From contig JADZCA010000086.1 in the NCBI GenBank assembly GCA_020851795.1, positions 1-53,986 on the forward strand: DNA of 53,986 nt. The letters run 5' to 3'. Both the position numbers and the translations under genes were made by a program. The stretch's first letter is position 1. Each line of letters opens with the position of its first letter. Of this stretch, positions 17,309 to 27,647 are shown in pieces. This DNA comes from Planctomycetota bacterium. Its GTDB lineage: Bacteria > Planctomycetota > PLA2 > JAEUHO01. Below the pieces are notes generated by a model. It did not search any database. It had not been told where the DNA came from and saw only the letters and a program-made list of their open reading frames with translations.

Positions 17309-18583
17309 ATGCCCACCCCCGCCATCGCCTCCGTCCACGCCCGCGAGGTGCTCGACTCGCGCGGCAACCCCACGGTCGAAGCCGAGGTCGCGCTCGCCGA
17401 CGGCACCCGGGGGCGGGCCGCCGTCCCGAGCGGCGCCTCCACCGGGGCGCACGAGGCCTGCGAGCTGCGGGACGGCGGCGCGCGCTTCGGCGGGAAGGGC
17501 GTCGCGAAGGCGGTCGCCCACGCCAAGGGCCCGCTCGCCGACGCGGTCCGCGGGCGCGACGCGGGCGACCTCGCGGGCCTCGACCGGGCGCTGCGGGCGG
17601 CCGACGGCACCGCCAACCTCGGCCGCCTCGGCGCCAACGCGGTCCTCGCGGTCTCGCTCGCGGCGGCGCACGCCGCGGCGGCCGCCGCGAAGACCCCCCT
17701 CTACCGCTTCGTCGGGGAGCGCTTCGGCGCGAAGGAGTGGCGCCTGCCCGTCCCGATGATGAACGTGCTCAACGGGGGGGCCCACGCCGACAACGGGCTC
17801 GACGTCCAGGAGTTCATGGTCGCCCCGGTCGGCGCCCCCTCCTTCGCCGAGGGCCTGCGCTGCGGGGCCGAGATCTACGCCGCGCTCAAGGGGCTGCTCA
17901 AAGCGCGCAAGGCCTCGACCGCGGTGGGCGACGAAGGCGGCTTCGCCCCCCGGTTGCCGTCCAACCAGGCCGCGCTCGAGGCGGTCGCCGAGGCGGTGGG
18001 CAAGGCGGGGTACCGGCTGGGCAAGGACGTGGCCCTCGCCCTCGACGTCGCCGCCACCGAGCTCTACGAGGGCGGGACGTACCGGTTCGAGGGCAAGCGC
18101 CTCACCGCGGCCGAGCTGGTGGCGGTCTACGAAGGATGGCGTGCGGCGCATCCGATCTACTCCATCGAAGACGGCCTGGCCGAGGACGACTGGGACGGCT
18201 GGGCGGTCCTGACCCGACGGCTCGGAGGCTCCGTGCAGCTGGTGGGCGACGATCTCTTCGTGACGCAGAAGGCCCGCCTGCAGCGCGGGATCGAGGCCGG
18301 CGTCGCCTCCGCGGTGCTCGTCAAGCCCAACCAGGTCGGGACGCTCTCCGACACCCTCGAGACGGTCGCGACCGCGTTCGCGGCCCGCTACGGCGCCGTC
18401 CTCTCGCACCGCTCGGGCGAGACCGAGGACACGACGATCGCCGACCTCGCCGTGGCGACGGGCTGCGGGCAGATCAAGACCGGCGCCCCGTGCCGCAGCG
18501 AGCGCGTGGCCAAGTACAACCGCCTCCTCCGCATCGAGGAGGAGCTCGGCGCGGCCGCGCGCTACGGGCTGCGCCCGGCGTGA
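17309..18583 (+). CDS. eno: Enolase (phosphopyruvate hydratase)
   Basis: This enzyme converts 2-phosphoglycerate to phosphoenolpyruvate in glycolysis. The 424-residue length is normal. Every key residue is present: SGASTG loop (41-46), E209 in GDEGGFAP, metal ligands D246, E287 (SIEDG) and D314 (VGDDLF), catalytic K339 in VLVKPNQ, H367 in SHRSGETED, and the KTGAPCRSER signature. The ATG at 17309 gives the canonical N-terminus IASVHAREVLDSRGNP. Phosphoenolpyruvate also feeds the shikimate pathway, whose middle steps are encoded in the minus-strand operon. The stop overlaps the next start as GTGA. Confidence 0.97.
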   Translation: MPTPAIASVHAREVLDSRGNPTVEAEVALADGTRGRAAVPSGASTGAHEACELRDGGARFGGKGVAKAVAHAKGPLADAVRGRDAGDLAGLDRALRAADGTANLGRLGANAVLAVSLAAAHAAAAAAKTPLYRFVGERFGAKEWRLPVPMMNVLNGGAHADNGLDVQEFMVAPVGAPSFAEGLRCGAEIYAALKGLLKARKASTAVGDEGGFAPRLPSNQAALEAVAEAVGKAGYRLGKDVALALDVAATELYEGGTYRFEGKRLTAAELVAVYEGWRAAHPIYSIEDGLAEDDWDGWAVLTRRLGGSVQLVGDDLFVTQKARLQRGIEAGVASAVLVKPNQVGTLSDTLETVATAFAARYGAVLSHRSGETEDTTIADLAVATGCGQIKTGAPCRSERVAKYNRLLRIEEELGAAARYGLRPA

Positions 18584-18894
18584 CCCCCACGGGGCCCGTG
18601 CTGCTCCCGCCCGCGCCGCGGCTCGACCGCGCGCTGCCGGCGTGGTCGTTGCCGGTGTCGCTGGTCGGCCTCGCGATCCTGCTCGTCTCGACGCTGCCCG
18701 CGCTCGTCGCGCGGCGCCGGCTCGAGGCCGCCGAGCGCAAGACCACCGAGGACATCCGCGTCCTCGAGAGCACCGGCGAGCGGCTGCGCCGCGACCGCCA
18801 GGCGGTGCTCTCCGACCGCTTCGTGCTCGACCGCGCGGTGCGCGAGCTCCTCGAGCCGGGTCGGCGGATCGCGCTCCCGGCCGCGTCGCGCTGA
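18580..18894 (+). CDS. ftsB: Small FtsB/DivIC-like membrane and coiled-coil protein
   Basis: The 104-residue protein starts at a GTG overlapping the eno stop (GTGA). It has a short cytoplasmic N-terminus, one membrane segment (about residues 24-43, LPVSLVGLAILLVSTLPALV), a charged heptad-like helix (about 45-80) and an end RFVLDRAVRELLEPGRRIALP. That end resembles the FtsB/DivIC C-terminal motif (E-x-AR-x-LG...pGE), where the septum-formation initiator contacts FtsL and FtsQ. The ftsB gene is next to eno in gammaproteobacteria, and a DivIC-like gene is next to eno in actinobacteria, which supports the call. Sequence similarity at this length is weak, so the assignment rests on topology, end motif and position together. 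Confidence 0.6.
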   Translation: MTPTGPVLLPPAPRLDRALPAWSLPVSLVGLAILLVSTLPALVARRRLEAAERKTTEDIRVLESTGERLRRDRQAVLSDRFVLDRAVRELLEPGRRIALPAASR

Positions 18895-18945
18895 GGGCGC
18901 GGCGGAGGCACGACGCGGTCGTACGCCCCGTGGTAGGACGACGGC

Positions 18946-19701
18946 GTGGTCCCGTCGCGCCCCGACCGCAGATCGGCTCCCGTCGCGCTCGTCACGGGCG
19001 CCGCGACGGGCCTCGGGCTCGAGATCGTGCGCGCGCTCGCTGCGCGCGGCCACCGCGTGTGGCTGTCGGCGCGGACGTTCCGCCGCGCGGCCGACGCGGC
19101 CGCCCCGCTCGTCGCCGCCGGCTTGGCCGTCGAACCCTTGGCGCTCGACGTCGCCGACGCGGCGTCGATCGCCGCCGCCGCGCGGGTCGTGGAAGCGTCG
19201 GGCCACGGCCTCGACGTGCTGGTCAACAACGCCGGCGTCCTCCTCGACGAGCCGCACGACGCGCTCACCGTCCCCCTCGACGTCGTGCGTGCCACGCTCG
19301 AGGTGGACCTCCTCGGCCCGTGGGCGGTCACGCAGGCGTTCGCGCCGCTGCTGCGCGGCTCGCGCGCGCCCCGCGTCGTCAACGTGTCGTCCACGGCGGG
19401 CTCGCTCCACGACCTCGCGGCGGGCGCGGCGCCGGACGCGTGGGGCCCGCCGGCGTACTGCACCGCGAAGGCGGCGCTGAACGCGCTCACGGTGCTGACC
19501 GCGCGGGCCTTCGAGCGAGGACGGGGGCCGCGCGTGCTCGTCAACGCGTGCTGCCCGGGATGGCTGCGCACCGGGATGGGCGGGCCCGCGGCGACGCTCG
19601 CGGCGGCCGAGGGCGCGGACACGCCGGTCTGGCTCGCGACGCTGCCTGACGACGGACCGACGGGCGGCTTCTTCTCGGAGCGACAGCCCTACCCGTGGTG
19701 A
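18946..19701 (+). CDS. Short-chain dehydrogenase/reductase (SDR)
   Basis: This is a 251-residue classical SDR with the NAD(P)-binding loop TGAATGLG (17-24), NNAG (94-97), catalytic S149, Y171 and K175 (YCTAK), and the PGWLRTGMGG segment after strand 6. The extended insert between the serine and the tyrosine, and the CCPGW segment, resemble carbonyl-reductase-type SDRs. The substrate cannot be predicted. The start is GTG 18946, with AGGA upstream and a TAGGAC box six bases before the start. It lies 51 bases after the FtsB-like gene and may share its transcript. It is convergent with the TPR-CHAT gene; the 123 bases between them hold GC-rich partial repeats but no gene. Confidence 0.88.
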   Translation: MVPSRPDRRSAPVALVTGAATGLGLEIVRALAARGHRVWLSARTFRRAADAAAPLVAAGLAVEPLALDVADAASIAAAARVVEASGHGLDVLVNNAGVLLDEPHDALTVPLDVVRATLEVDLLGPWAVTQAFAPLLRGSRAPRVVNVSSTAGSLHDLAAGAAPDAWGPPAYCTAKAALNALTVLTARAFERGRGPRVLVNACCPGWLRTGMGGPAATLAAAEGADTPVWLATLPDDGPTGGFFSERQPYPW

Positions 19702-19824
19702 CGCGAGGGCCGTGGGCCCGTGGAGGCGGCGGGCGGCCGCGCCGCGGTCACGACGGTCGCCGCGGTCGGTGCGGCCACACGACGGGCGGCGCCGTCGAGC
19801 GCGGAACGCGCCGGCACCGCGGCG

Positions 19825-22800
19825 TCACGACGGCAGCCCCCACAGCACCCACGCCGCCCAGTAGTACGGGTGCTTCCACTTCTCCTGGCTGCGCACGTGT
19901 TCCTGCGCCCTGCGCAGCGCTTCCGCCGTCGGCAGGCCGGGCGTGCCGTCCTTCGGGTTCCAGAGCTCGTAGAACTGCTTCATCAACGCGGCCGTCGCGG
20001 CGTCGTCCACCTTCCACAGCGAGCAGATCACGCGCGGGCTCCCCGCGTACATGAACGCGCGCGTGAGCCCCACGATCCCCTCGCCGCCCACGATCTTGCC
20101 CTTGCCCGTCTCGCAGGCCGACATCACGACGAGGTCGGATGGCACGTTCATGCGGAACACGTCGAGGCAGGTGAGGAACCCGTCGTCGTCGCCGGCCGCC
20201 GTGATCGCGAGCGAGGACAGCGCGGGCCGCTCGGTGTTGACGAGCCCGTGGCAGGCCAGGTGCACCGCGCGCCAACGCTTGCGTTCTGCAAGTGCCGTCC
20301 GAAGTCCCGCCTCGGTCGCGGCGGCGCCGAGCAGCGTCTTCGTGCCGATCGCAAGCGCCTCGTCGCGCGTCGCGGGCAGGCGCACCAGCCGCCCGGCCGG
20401 GCCGCGGTTCACCGCGAGCGCGCGCTCGTCCACCTTCGTCTCGTAGTCGGGGTCGCCCAGCGCGAGGACGCCCTCGCCGCGCGCGACCTCCTCCTCGCGC
20501 AGGAGGCGGTACGTCGTACCGGAGGGAACGTAGGCGACCGTGCGGTTCGGCAGCAGCGCGGCGAACGGAACGTAGGAGAGCGCCCCCGCCGGCGAGACAA
20601 GCACGCGCTTCGTGCCTTCGCGGAGCGCGAGCGGCTTTCCCACGAGGTCGGCGAGCGTGGTGATGGCCGCCGCGGGGTCGCTCTCGCCGTCCGCCAAGGC
20701 CTCCGCCGCCGCTTCGGCGGCGGCGTCGATCGGTGCGCGGGGCCCCAACGTCACGATGCGGGCGCCGTCGCGCTCGACGACGAGGGCCGCTGCGTCGGCC
20801 TCCTCGAACAACCCGTAGAGCACCAGCACGTCGCCGGCGTCGAGCGTCGCGCGGAGCTCGTCGAGCGTCGCGGCCTCGGGGTAGACGATCGCCGCCGCGG
20901 CCTTCGCCTCCCGCTGAATCCTCGCGACGACCTCCGCGACGCGCCCGCGCGCCGCGTCGAGCTCCGTGCGCCGCGCGCGCGTCGCGGCCAGGTCCCCGGT
21001 GTCGAGGGCTCGTCGCAGCGCGCCCGCGGCCCGCGCCTCGCGGGAGCGGGCTTCCGCCTCGTCGGCGCGCAGGGCGGCCGGCACCGCCGCCGCCCACAGC
21101 GCCTCGCGGGCCGCGATCGCCTCGAGGAGCGTGCCGGCGCGCCCGGCCTCCGAGAACCGACAGAGCTCCGAGACGTCGCCCGCCGCCGTCGCGGCCCGCG
21201 CGCCGACCGAGTAGACGAAGCCCACCGACGCGCGCGCGTCCAGCCCCTCGTCGGCGGAGAGCCCGATGGAGAAGCCGTCGAGCGCCTCGAGGGCCCGGCG
21301 GGCCGTCGCCACAGCGTCGCGGGGTCGCGACAGGCTGAGCTGCACCCCAGCGAGGTTCGCGAGCGCGCCGGCCACCCAACGACGCTCGCCGCGCGCGCCG
21401 CGGTCGGCCGCGGCGCGCTCGAACATCGCCGCGGCGGCCTCCAGTCGGCCGAGGCCCCTGAGGACGAGCCCGAGGTTGTTGCGTGTCCCCGACGCGCCTT
21501 CGGGGTCGGGGATCGCGTCCTGCGTCGCCAGCGCCGCCTCCAGCGCCTCGACGCCACGGTCGGGGTCGCCCGACTCCGTGCGCAGGAAGGCGAGGTTGGC
21601 AGCCGCTCGTGCCGCCTCGCGTCGGTCGCCCGACGCTTCCGCGAGCGCCCGGGCGCGCTCGTAGGCGACGGCCGCCCGCGCCGGGTCGCCCCGGTAGGCG
21701 TGGCCGAGCGAGCGCAGATTGGAGGCCGCCACCGTCCGCATGCCGAGCGACTCCAGCATCGGGATCGACCGCTCGAGCGCCTCGGCCGCGCGCTCGCGGT
21801 CGCCCAGCTCCAGCCTCATCTTCGCGATGAGCCCGAGTTGCATCGCCACGCCCGACGTCTGTCCGAGCGCCTCGAACTCCGCGAGCACGGCCTCGGCCTC
21901 CGTCAACGCCTCCGCGTACCGGCCGTCGCGGCGGTGCAGGTCCGCGAGCAGCGAGCGCGAGACCGCGGCGCCGCGCCGGTCGCCGACCCGGCGCTGGGTC
22001 GCGAGCGCCTGTTCGAACGCGGCGCGAGCACCGGCCACGTCGCCGAGGCTCGTGCGCACCTTGCCCAGCTCCGCGAGCGTGCCGGCCGTGCCCGACGTGT
22101 TCCCGACCGCGTCCTTCTCGGCGCGCGCACGCTCGAGCGTCGTGAGCGCCTCCCGGAGGTCGCCCCGCTCTCTCTGTGCGATCCCGACGTTGCCGAGCGT
22201 GATCGCAGCGCCCCCCGCGTCGCCGAGGGCCAGCTGACTCGCGCGCGCGTCACGGAAGATCGCGAGCGCCTCGACGTACTCCTCGCGCACCATGTGGAGG
22301 TTCCCGAGGTTGCTCAGGGTCGACGCGACGCCGGCCTCGTTCCCCACGGCGCGGTGCATCTCGATCGCGCGCTCGTACGCCGCCCGCGCTTCGTCGTGGC
22401 GCCCCCGCTGGAACAGCGCGATGCCCAGGTTCCCCGTCATGCTCGCGAGCATCCCCCGGTCGCCGCGCCGGTCGGCGAGCTCGACGGCGCGCGCCCACGC
22501 GACCTGCGCGTCCGCGAGCGCGCCCGCCGCATAGGCAGCGCGTGCCGCCGCGTCGCTCGCGTGGGCGGCCCGTGCGAGCCACCCGAGCCGCTCGGCGACT
22601 TCGGACGCCGAACGGAACGCGGCCCACGCGCGGTCGTGCGCCCCGATCGTCCGCAGCGCCGTCCCACGCCCCATCGCGAGCGTAGAGCCGACGACGTCGT
22701 CCCCACCGGGCGCCTCCTCGGAGCCGAGGGTGTCGAGCGCCTCCTGCGCCGCCCCCGCTTGGAGCGCAGCTCGCGCGCGTCGGATCCGCTCCCGCCGCGC

Positions 22801-23208
22801 CGGGTCATCCGCCATCCCCCGCCGCGACGCGACGTACGCCGGCAACGCCTCCGTGTCCGCCCGCGGCGCCGCCCGCGCGAACGCGTCCGCCACGTCGTGC
22901 TGCCCGCGACGGATCAGCTCGTCGGCGACGAGCCACGGGTCGGGGTCGTCCTTCGCGGCCAGCGTCTTCAGCGCCGCGTCGTCCTTCGCGGCGACCGCCG
23001 CGAGCACCGCGTCGGCCGCCTGTTGGGGCGTCGGGGGCGGGGCGGGCTTCGGAGGCGGCGCGGGTGGGCCGGCCGGAGCGCCGACCGCGGGCGGCGCCGC
23101 GGGGCCCGAGCCGGGCGCGGGGGCGTCCTGCGCGTTCGCACGGAGCGTCGTCCCCGTCGTGGCGAGGATCGCGAGGACCCCGAAGGCGAGCGATCGGGCG
23201 GCACGCAT
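19825..23208 (-). CDS. Secreted TPR-CHAT protease-like protein
   Basis: The protein has 1127 residues. A signal peptide (ARSLAFGVLAILATTGTTLR) and a Pro/Gly/Ala linker are followed by a long array of tetratricopeptide repeats of kinesin-light-chain style (about 120-700, units such as GNLGIALFQRGRHDEARAAY). A C-terminal CHAT domain (about 830-1127) is a caspase-like cysteine protease fold with H987 in HLACHG and C1032 in SACETG, both intact. CHAT proteins cut partner proteins or, when secreted, may process surface proteins. The ATG at 23208 keeps the signal; a TACCCT box lies seven bases upstream and there is no SD. It is divergent from a secreted propeller gene across 95 bases, and they may share control. 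No Cas, gasdermin or other effector gene is adjacent. Confidence 0.88.
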   Translation of the reverse strand: MRAARSLAFGVLAILATTGTTLRANAQDAPAPGSGPAAPPAVGAPAGPPAPPPKPAPPPTPQQAADAVLAAVAAKDDAALKTLAAKDDPDPWLVADELIRRGQHDVADAFARAAPRADTEALPAYVASRRGMADDPARRERIRRARAALQAGAAQEALDTLGSEEAPGGDDVVGSTLAMGRGTALRTIGAHDRAWAAFRSASEVAERLGWLARAAHASDAAARAAYAAGALADAQVAWARAVELADRRGDRGMLASMTGNLGIALFQRGRHDEARAAYERAIEMHRAVGNEAGVASTLSNLGNLHMVREEYVEALAIFRDARASQLALGDAGGAAITLGNVGIAQRERGDLREALTTLERARAEKDAVGNTSGTAGTLAELGKVRTSLGDVAGARAAFEQALATQRRVGDRRGAAVSRSLLADLHRRDGRYAEALTEAEAVLAEFEALGQTSGVAMQLGLIAKMRLELGDRERAAEALERSIPMLESLGMRTVAASNLRSLGHAYRGDPARAAVAYERARALAEASGDRREAARAAANLAFLRTESGDPDRGVEALEAALATQDAIPDPEGASGTRNNLGLVLRGLGRLEAAAAMFERAAADRGARGERRWVAGALANLAGVQLSLSRPRDAVATARRALEALDGFSIGLSADEGLDARASVGFVYSVGARAATAAGDVSELCRFSEAGRAGTLLEAIAAREALWAAAVPAALRADEAEARSREARAAGALRRALDTGDLAATRARRTELDAARGRVAEVVARIQREAKAAAAIVYPEAATLDELRATLDAGDVLVLYGLFEEADAAALVVERDGARIVTLGPRAPIDAAAEAAAEALADGESDPAAAITTLADLVGKPLALREGTKRVLVSPAGALSYVPFAALLPNRTVAYVPSGTTYRLLREEEVARGEGVLALGDPDYETKVDERALAVNRGPAGRLVRLPATRDEALAIGTKTLLGAAATEAGLRTALAERKRWRAVHLACHGLVNTERPALSSLAITAAGDDDGFLTCLDVFRMNVPSDLVVMSACETGKGKIVGGEGIVGLTRAFMYAGSPRVICSLWKVDDAATAALMKQFYELWNPKDGTPGLPTAEALRRAQEHVRSQEKWKHPYYWAAWVLWGLPS

Positions 23209-23303
23209 GGGCGGGAGGGTAGTCGCCTCCACGAGCGGAAGCGAAGGGTCGCCGTTTCGCGCCCGCCCGTCGCGCCTCGCCGCCCCCGTGCGATCATGCG
23301 CGG

Positions 23304-25619
23304 ATGCGGACGCGGTCCGTCCTCCTCCTCCTCGCCCTCGCGGTCGCCGCCGCGGCCCCGCGCGCGTCGCGCGCCGGCGACGGCGCCCGCGTGGCGTCGG
23401 CGCCGCACGAGAACGCCTCGTACCTGCCCGCCGACGACGAGGGGCAGCACGCGGCGTGGGACCGCGCGCGCGAGGCGGCGGCCCGCGGCGACGCCGTGTC
23501 GGCCGCACGCGAGCTGCAGCGGCTGGCCGAGGGCCCCGCGCACGCCGTCACGCTGGTCGGCGCCGCGTCGGGCGAGACCGGCGTCGCCGAGGGCACGCGC
23601 GTCGCGGCCCACCACGCCGTCGTCGCGCTCGGGACCGCGGTGGCCAAGGCGTACGAGGACGAGCACGGGGCCCGGGCCCGCGCGCTCGTCGAGGAGGCCC
23701 TCGCCCTGCGCGACGAGGCCCGCCTCGCCCGCGCCGCCGACCTCTACCTCCCGTGCGCGGCGGGCCGGCGCGCGGCGCTGCTGCTCGCCGACCTCGCGCT
23801 CGAACGCGGCGACGACGACGCGGCCCTGGGGTGGCTCGACGTCCTCGAGGACCTCGAGGACGTCGCGGCACCGGATCTCGCCGACGACGTCGCGCGGTGG
23901 CGCCGGGCGCGGCTCGACCGTGCGGCGATCGCCACGAGCGCGACCGACGCCGCCCGGCCGCGCGTGCGCGCCGCGATCGAGGCCGCCTCGCCCGTCGCGT
24001 ACGGGAAGGGCGCGGCCGCGCCCCCCGCCGACGCCGACCTGCGCCGGCCCCCGCCCCCGCGCGCGTGGCCGACCACGGGCGGCGGTCCGTCGCGCTCGGC
24101 CGTCGTCGCACCGCTACCGCGTGCGCTCCGCTTCCGCGCCGTCGAGTGGCTCGGCGAGGAACCGAGCGAGGACCCGCCCGGCGAGGCCGACGAGCGCGGT
24201 CGCGCGGCGCGCCCGAGCCCGTGGATCCCGACGCAGGGCGTCGTGGCGGGCGGACGCGTGTGGGTCTCCGACGGGCGCGTCGCGGTCGGCTTCGACCTCG
24301 ACACCCAGCAGCCCGTCGTCGTCGGGCTCGTCCCCGACGCGCCGCCGAGCCCGCTCCCCATGGACCGCGGCGTGGCCGCCCGGGAGCGCTTCGGCTGGAT
24401 CGAGGGCTTCGGGCTCACCGCCGACGGCGACGTGCTCTACGCCAACGTCCCCGCCGAGCTCACCGACCCCGAGTCGGCCGACGTCGCCGACGAGGGCGAC
24501 GTGCCCCCCGCGGTGCGCCGCCGCCCCGGGCAACGGGTGCCGCCGCGCCCGCTCTCGGACCGCATCGTCGCCGTCCGCACCGACGAGGAGGGCGGACGCA
24601 TCCTCTGGACGGCGGGCGGCGGCGCGCCGACGCCCGGCCTGCCCGACGGGCTGCGCCTCTTCGGCACGCCGCTGCTCTACGCGGGCGCGCTGCACGTCGT
24701 CGGGCTGGCGCCCACCGCAGCCACGAAGGACCGCTTCGACGTCTTCGCCGTGGCCCTCGACCCCGCCACCGGCGCCGCGCGCTGGGCGACGCCGCTCGGC
24801 GCGGGCGGGCCCATCCGGCGCAAGCGCTTCGACGAGATCATGCCCGCGTCGTGCGCCGGCGCGCACGGGCGGGTCCACGTCCTGACCAACCTCGGCATCG
24901 TCGCGACCGTGGACGCGCGCACCGGCGCCACGCGCTGGGCGTACCGCTACGACCGCGGCCGCCCCGACGGCGACGACACGGGCCAGCGCCTCTCCGACGC
25001 CAAGGACCCCGGCAAGCGGCGCTCGTCGTTCCTCAACCGCCCGCCGCTCGTCGCGCACGGCCGCGTCTTCTTCGCCCCCACCGACGGCCTCAAGATCGTG
25101 GCGCTCTTCGACCGCCCGCGCGGCCGGGCGCGCGTGCTCGAGGCGTGGAGCCTCGATCGCACGGGAGCGTTCCGCAACCTCGCCGTCGAGCAGCTCGTCG
25201 GGGTGGTGGACGGGCGGGGCGGGACCCCGGCGACGCTGGTCGCCGTCGGGCAGGGCTGGGGCCTCGACCCGCTCCACGAGCCCTACACGTGCGTGGTCGG
25301 CATCGACGCGCTCTCGCGCCACGGCGCGGTCCGGTGGGAGCGGGCCCTGCCCTTCGGCGACGTGCCCGAGCCGTTCGGCACCGCCCTCGTCACCGAGGAC
25401 CTCGTCTACGTGCCGACGGCGTCGGGGATCGCGCGCTACCGCGTCGCCGACGGCGCCGACGTCGAGCCGATCGACGCGCGCTCCATCCCCGTGCGGCGCG
25501 CGCCGCTGCTCTACGCGACCGAGCGCCTCTGGGGCAACCTCGTCCCCGTGCCGGGCCGCGGCCTCGTCTGCGTCAACGAGGGGTACGTCTCCTTCTGGTA
25601 CGAGGACGGGCCGCCGTAG
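23304..25619 (+). CDS. Secreted PQQ-type beta-propeller protein with N-terminal helical repeats
   Basis: The 771-residue protein has a clear signal peptide (VLLLLALAVAAAAPRASRAG). Residues 40-230 are TPR-like helices. After a Pro-rich linker, about 310-771 contain propeller blades of the PQQ-like/quinoprotein kind, with recurrent blade ends such as DPATGAARWATPL, DARTGATRWAYRY and GAVRWERALPF. No calcium- or PQQ-binding catalytic set was identified, so binding or assembly is more likely than enzyme activity. The ATG at 23304 is good; a GATCAT hexamer lies six bases upstream. It is divergent from the TPR-CHAT gene. It shares its architecture with the larger propeller/TPR protein at 33.0-37.5 kb and may be its paralogue. 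Confidence 0.8.
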   Translation: MRTRSVLLLLALAVAAAAPRASRAGDGARVASAPHENASYLPADDEGQHAAWDRAREAAARGDAVSAARELQRLAEGPAHAVTLVGAASGETGVAEGTRVAAHHAVVALGTAVAKAYEDEHGARARALVEEALALRDEARLARAADLYLPCAAGRRAALLLADLALERGDDDAALGWLDVLEDLEDVAAPDLADDVARWRRARLDRAAIATSATDAARPRVRAAIEAASPVAYGKGAAAPPADADLRRPPPPRAWPTTGGGPSRSAVVAPLPRALRFRAVEWLGEEPSEDPPGEADERGRAARPSPWIPTQGVVAGGRVWVSDGRVAVGFDLDTQQPVVVGLVPDAPPSPLPMDRGVAARERFGWIEGFGLTADGDVLYANVPAELTDPESADVADEGDVPPAVRRRPGQRVPPRPLSDRIVAVRTDEEGGRILWTAGGGAPTPGLPDGLRLFGTPLLYAGALHVVGLAPTAATKDRFDVFAVALDPATGAARWATPLGAGGPIRRKRFDEIMPASCAGAHGRVHVLTNLGIVATVDARTGATRWAYRYDRGRPDGDDTGQRLSDAKDPGKRRSSFLNRPPLVAHGRVFFAPTDGLKIVALFDRPRGRARVLEAWSLDRTGAFRNLAVEQLVGVVDGRGGTPATLVAVGQGWGLDPLHEPYTCVVGIDALSRHGAVRWERALPFGDVPEPFGTALVTEDLVYVPTASGIARYRVADGADVEPIDARSIPVRRAPLLYATERLWGNLVPVPGRGLVCVNEGYVSFWYEDGPP

Positions 25620-25724
25620 CGCCGAGCCCCCCGGGAGAGCCGCCCCGCGACCCCCGGCCGGAGGGCGAGGCCGCCCGGGGCCCGTGGTTGAATGCGCCCC
25701 TTCGTCCCCGGAGTGCCTCTCCCG

Positions 25725-26777
<1,053 letters not shown>

Positions 26778-27647
26778 GGTCCTCGACCGGATCGAGGGCC
26801 TCGACCTCAAGGCGAGGCTCGTCGTCGAAGGCTACATCTCGGGCCTCCACAAGAGCCCGTTCCGCGGGTTCTCCGTGGAGTTCGCCGAGCACCGGGAGTA
26901 CGTCCCGGGCGACGACATCCGCTTCCTCGACTGGAAGGTCTTCGGCCGCAGCGACCGGCTCTACATCAAGCGCTACGAGGACGAGACCAACCTCGAGGCG
27001 ACGCTGGTGGTGGACGTCTCGAAGTCGATGGAGTACCGCGGCGGCGGCGTCGAGCACAGCAAGCTCGACTACGCGCGCTGGGCCGCGGCGGCGCTCGCCT
27101 ACCTGATCACGCAGCAGCAGGACGCCGTCGGGCTCGTGCTCTTCGACGACCAGGTCCGCCGCACGCTGCCGACCGGCAACAACCCGGTGCACCTCAAGAA
27201 CGTGATCGGCGCGCTCGACCAGGCCGCGCCCGGCCCGACGACCGGTGTGGCCAAGGCGCTCAAGCAGGTCTCCGAGGCACTGCGGCGCAAGGGGCTCGTG
27301 CTCCTCTTCTCCGACCTGCTCGACGACGCGCACGCCATCTCGGAGGGCCTCAAGGCCGTGCGCCACCGCGGCCACGAGGTCATCGTCTTCCACGTGCTCG
27401 ACCGCGACGAGACGACGTTCCCGTTCGAGCGCCTCACGCGCTTCCTCGGGCTCGAGGGGACCGACGACGTGATCGCCGACCCCGAGGCGCTGCGCGCCGC
27501 CTACCTCGCCGAGGTGGACGACTTCACGCGCAAGGTCCGCCGCACGTGCGTCGCCAACCGCATCGACTACGTGCCGCTCGACACCGCCGAGCCGCTCGGG
27601 ACGACGCTGTCGGCCTACCTCGCCAAGCGCGACGCGCGGAGGCGCCG

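Noticed and set aside
13451..18409. 1652-residue minus-strand frame running across enolase
   Set aside because: Only the part from ATG 15556 is protein-like; upstream it is antisense to eno and the exported protein gene.
19702..19824. Terminator between convergent SDR and TPR-CHAT genes
   Set aside because: Several short GC-rich partial repeats are present, but no single stem was convincing by eye.
19825..23208. TPR-CHAT as a CRISPR type III-E or other immune protease
   Set aside because: No Cas genes, repeats or effector genes are nearby, and a signal peptide implies an extracytoplasmic role.
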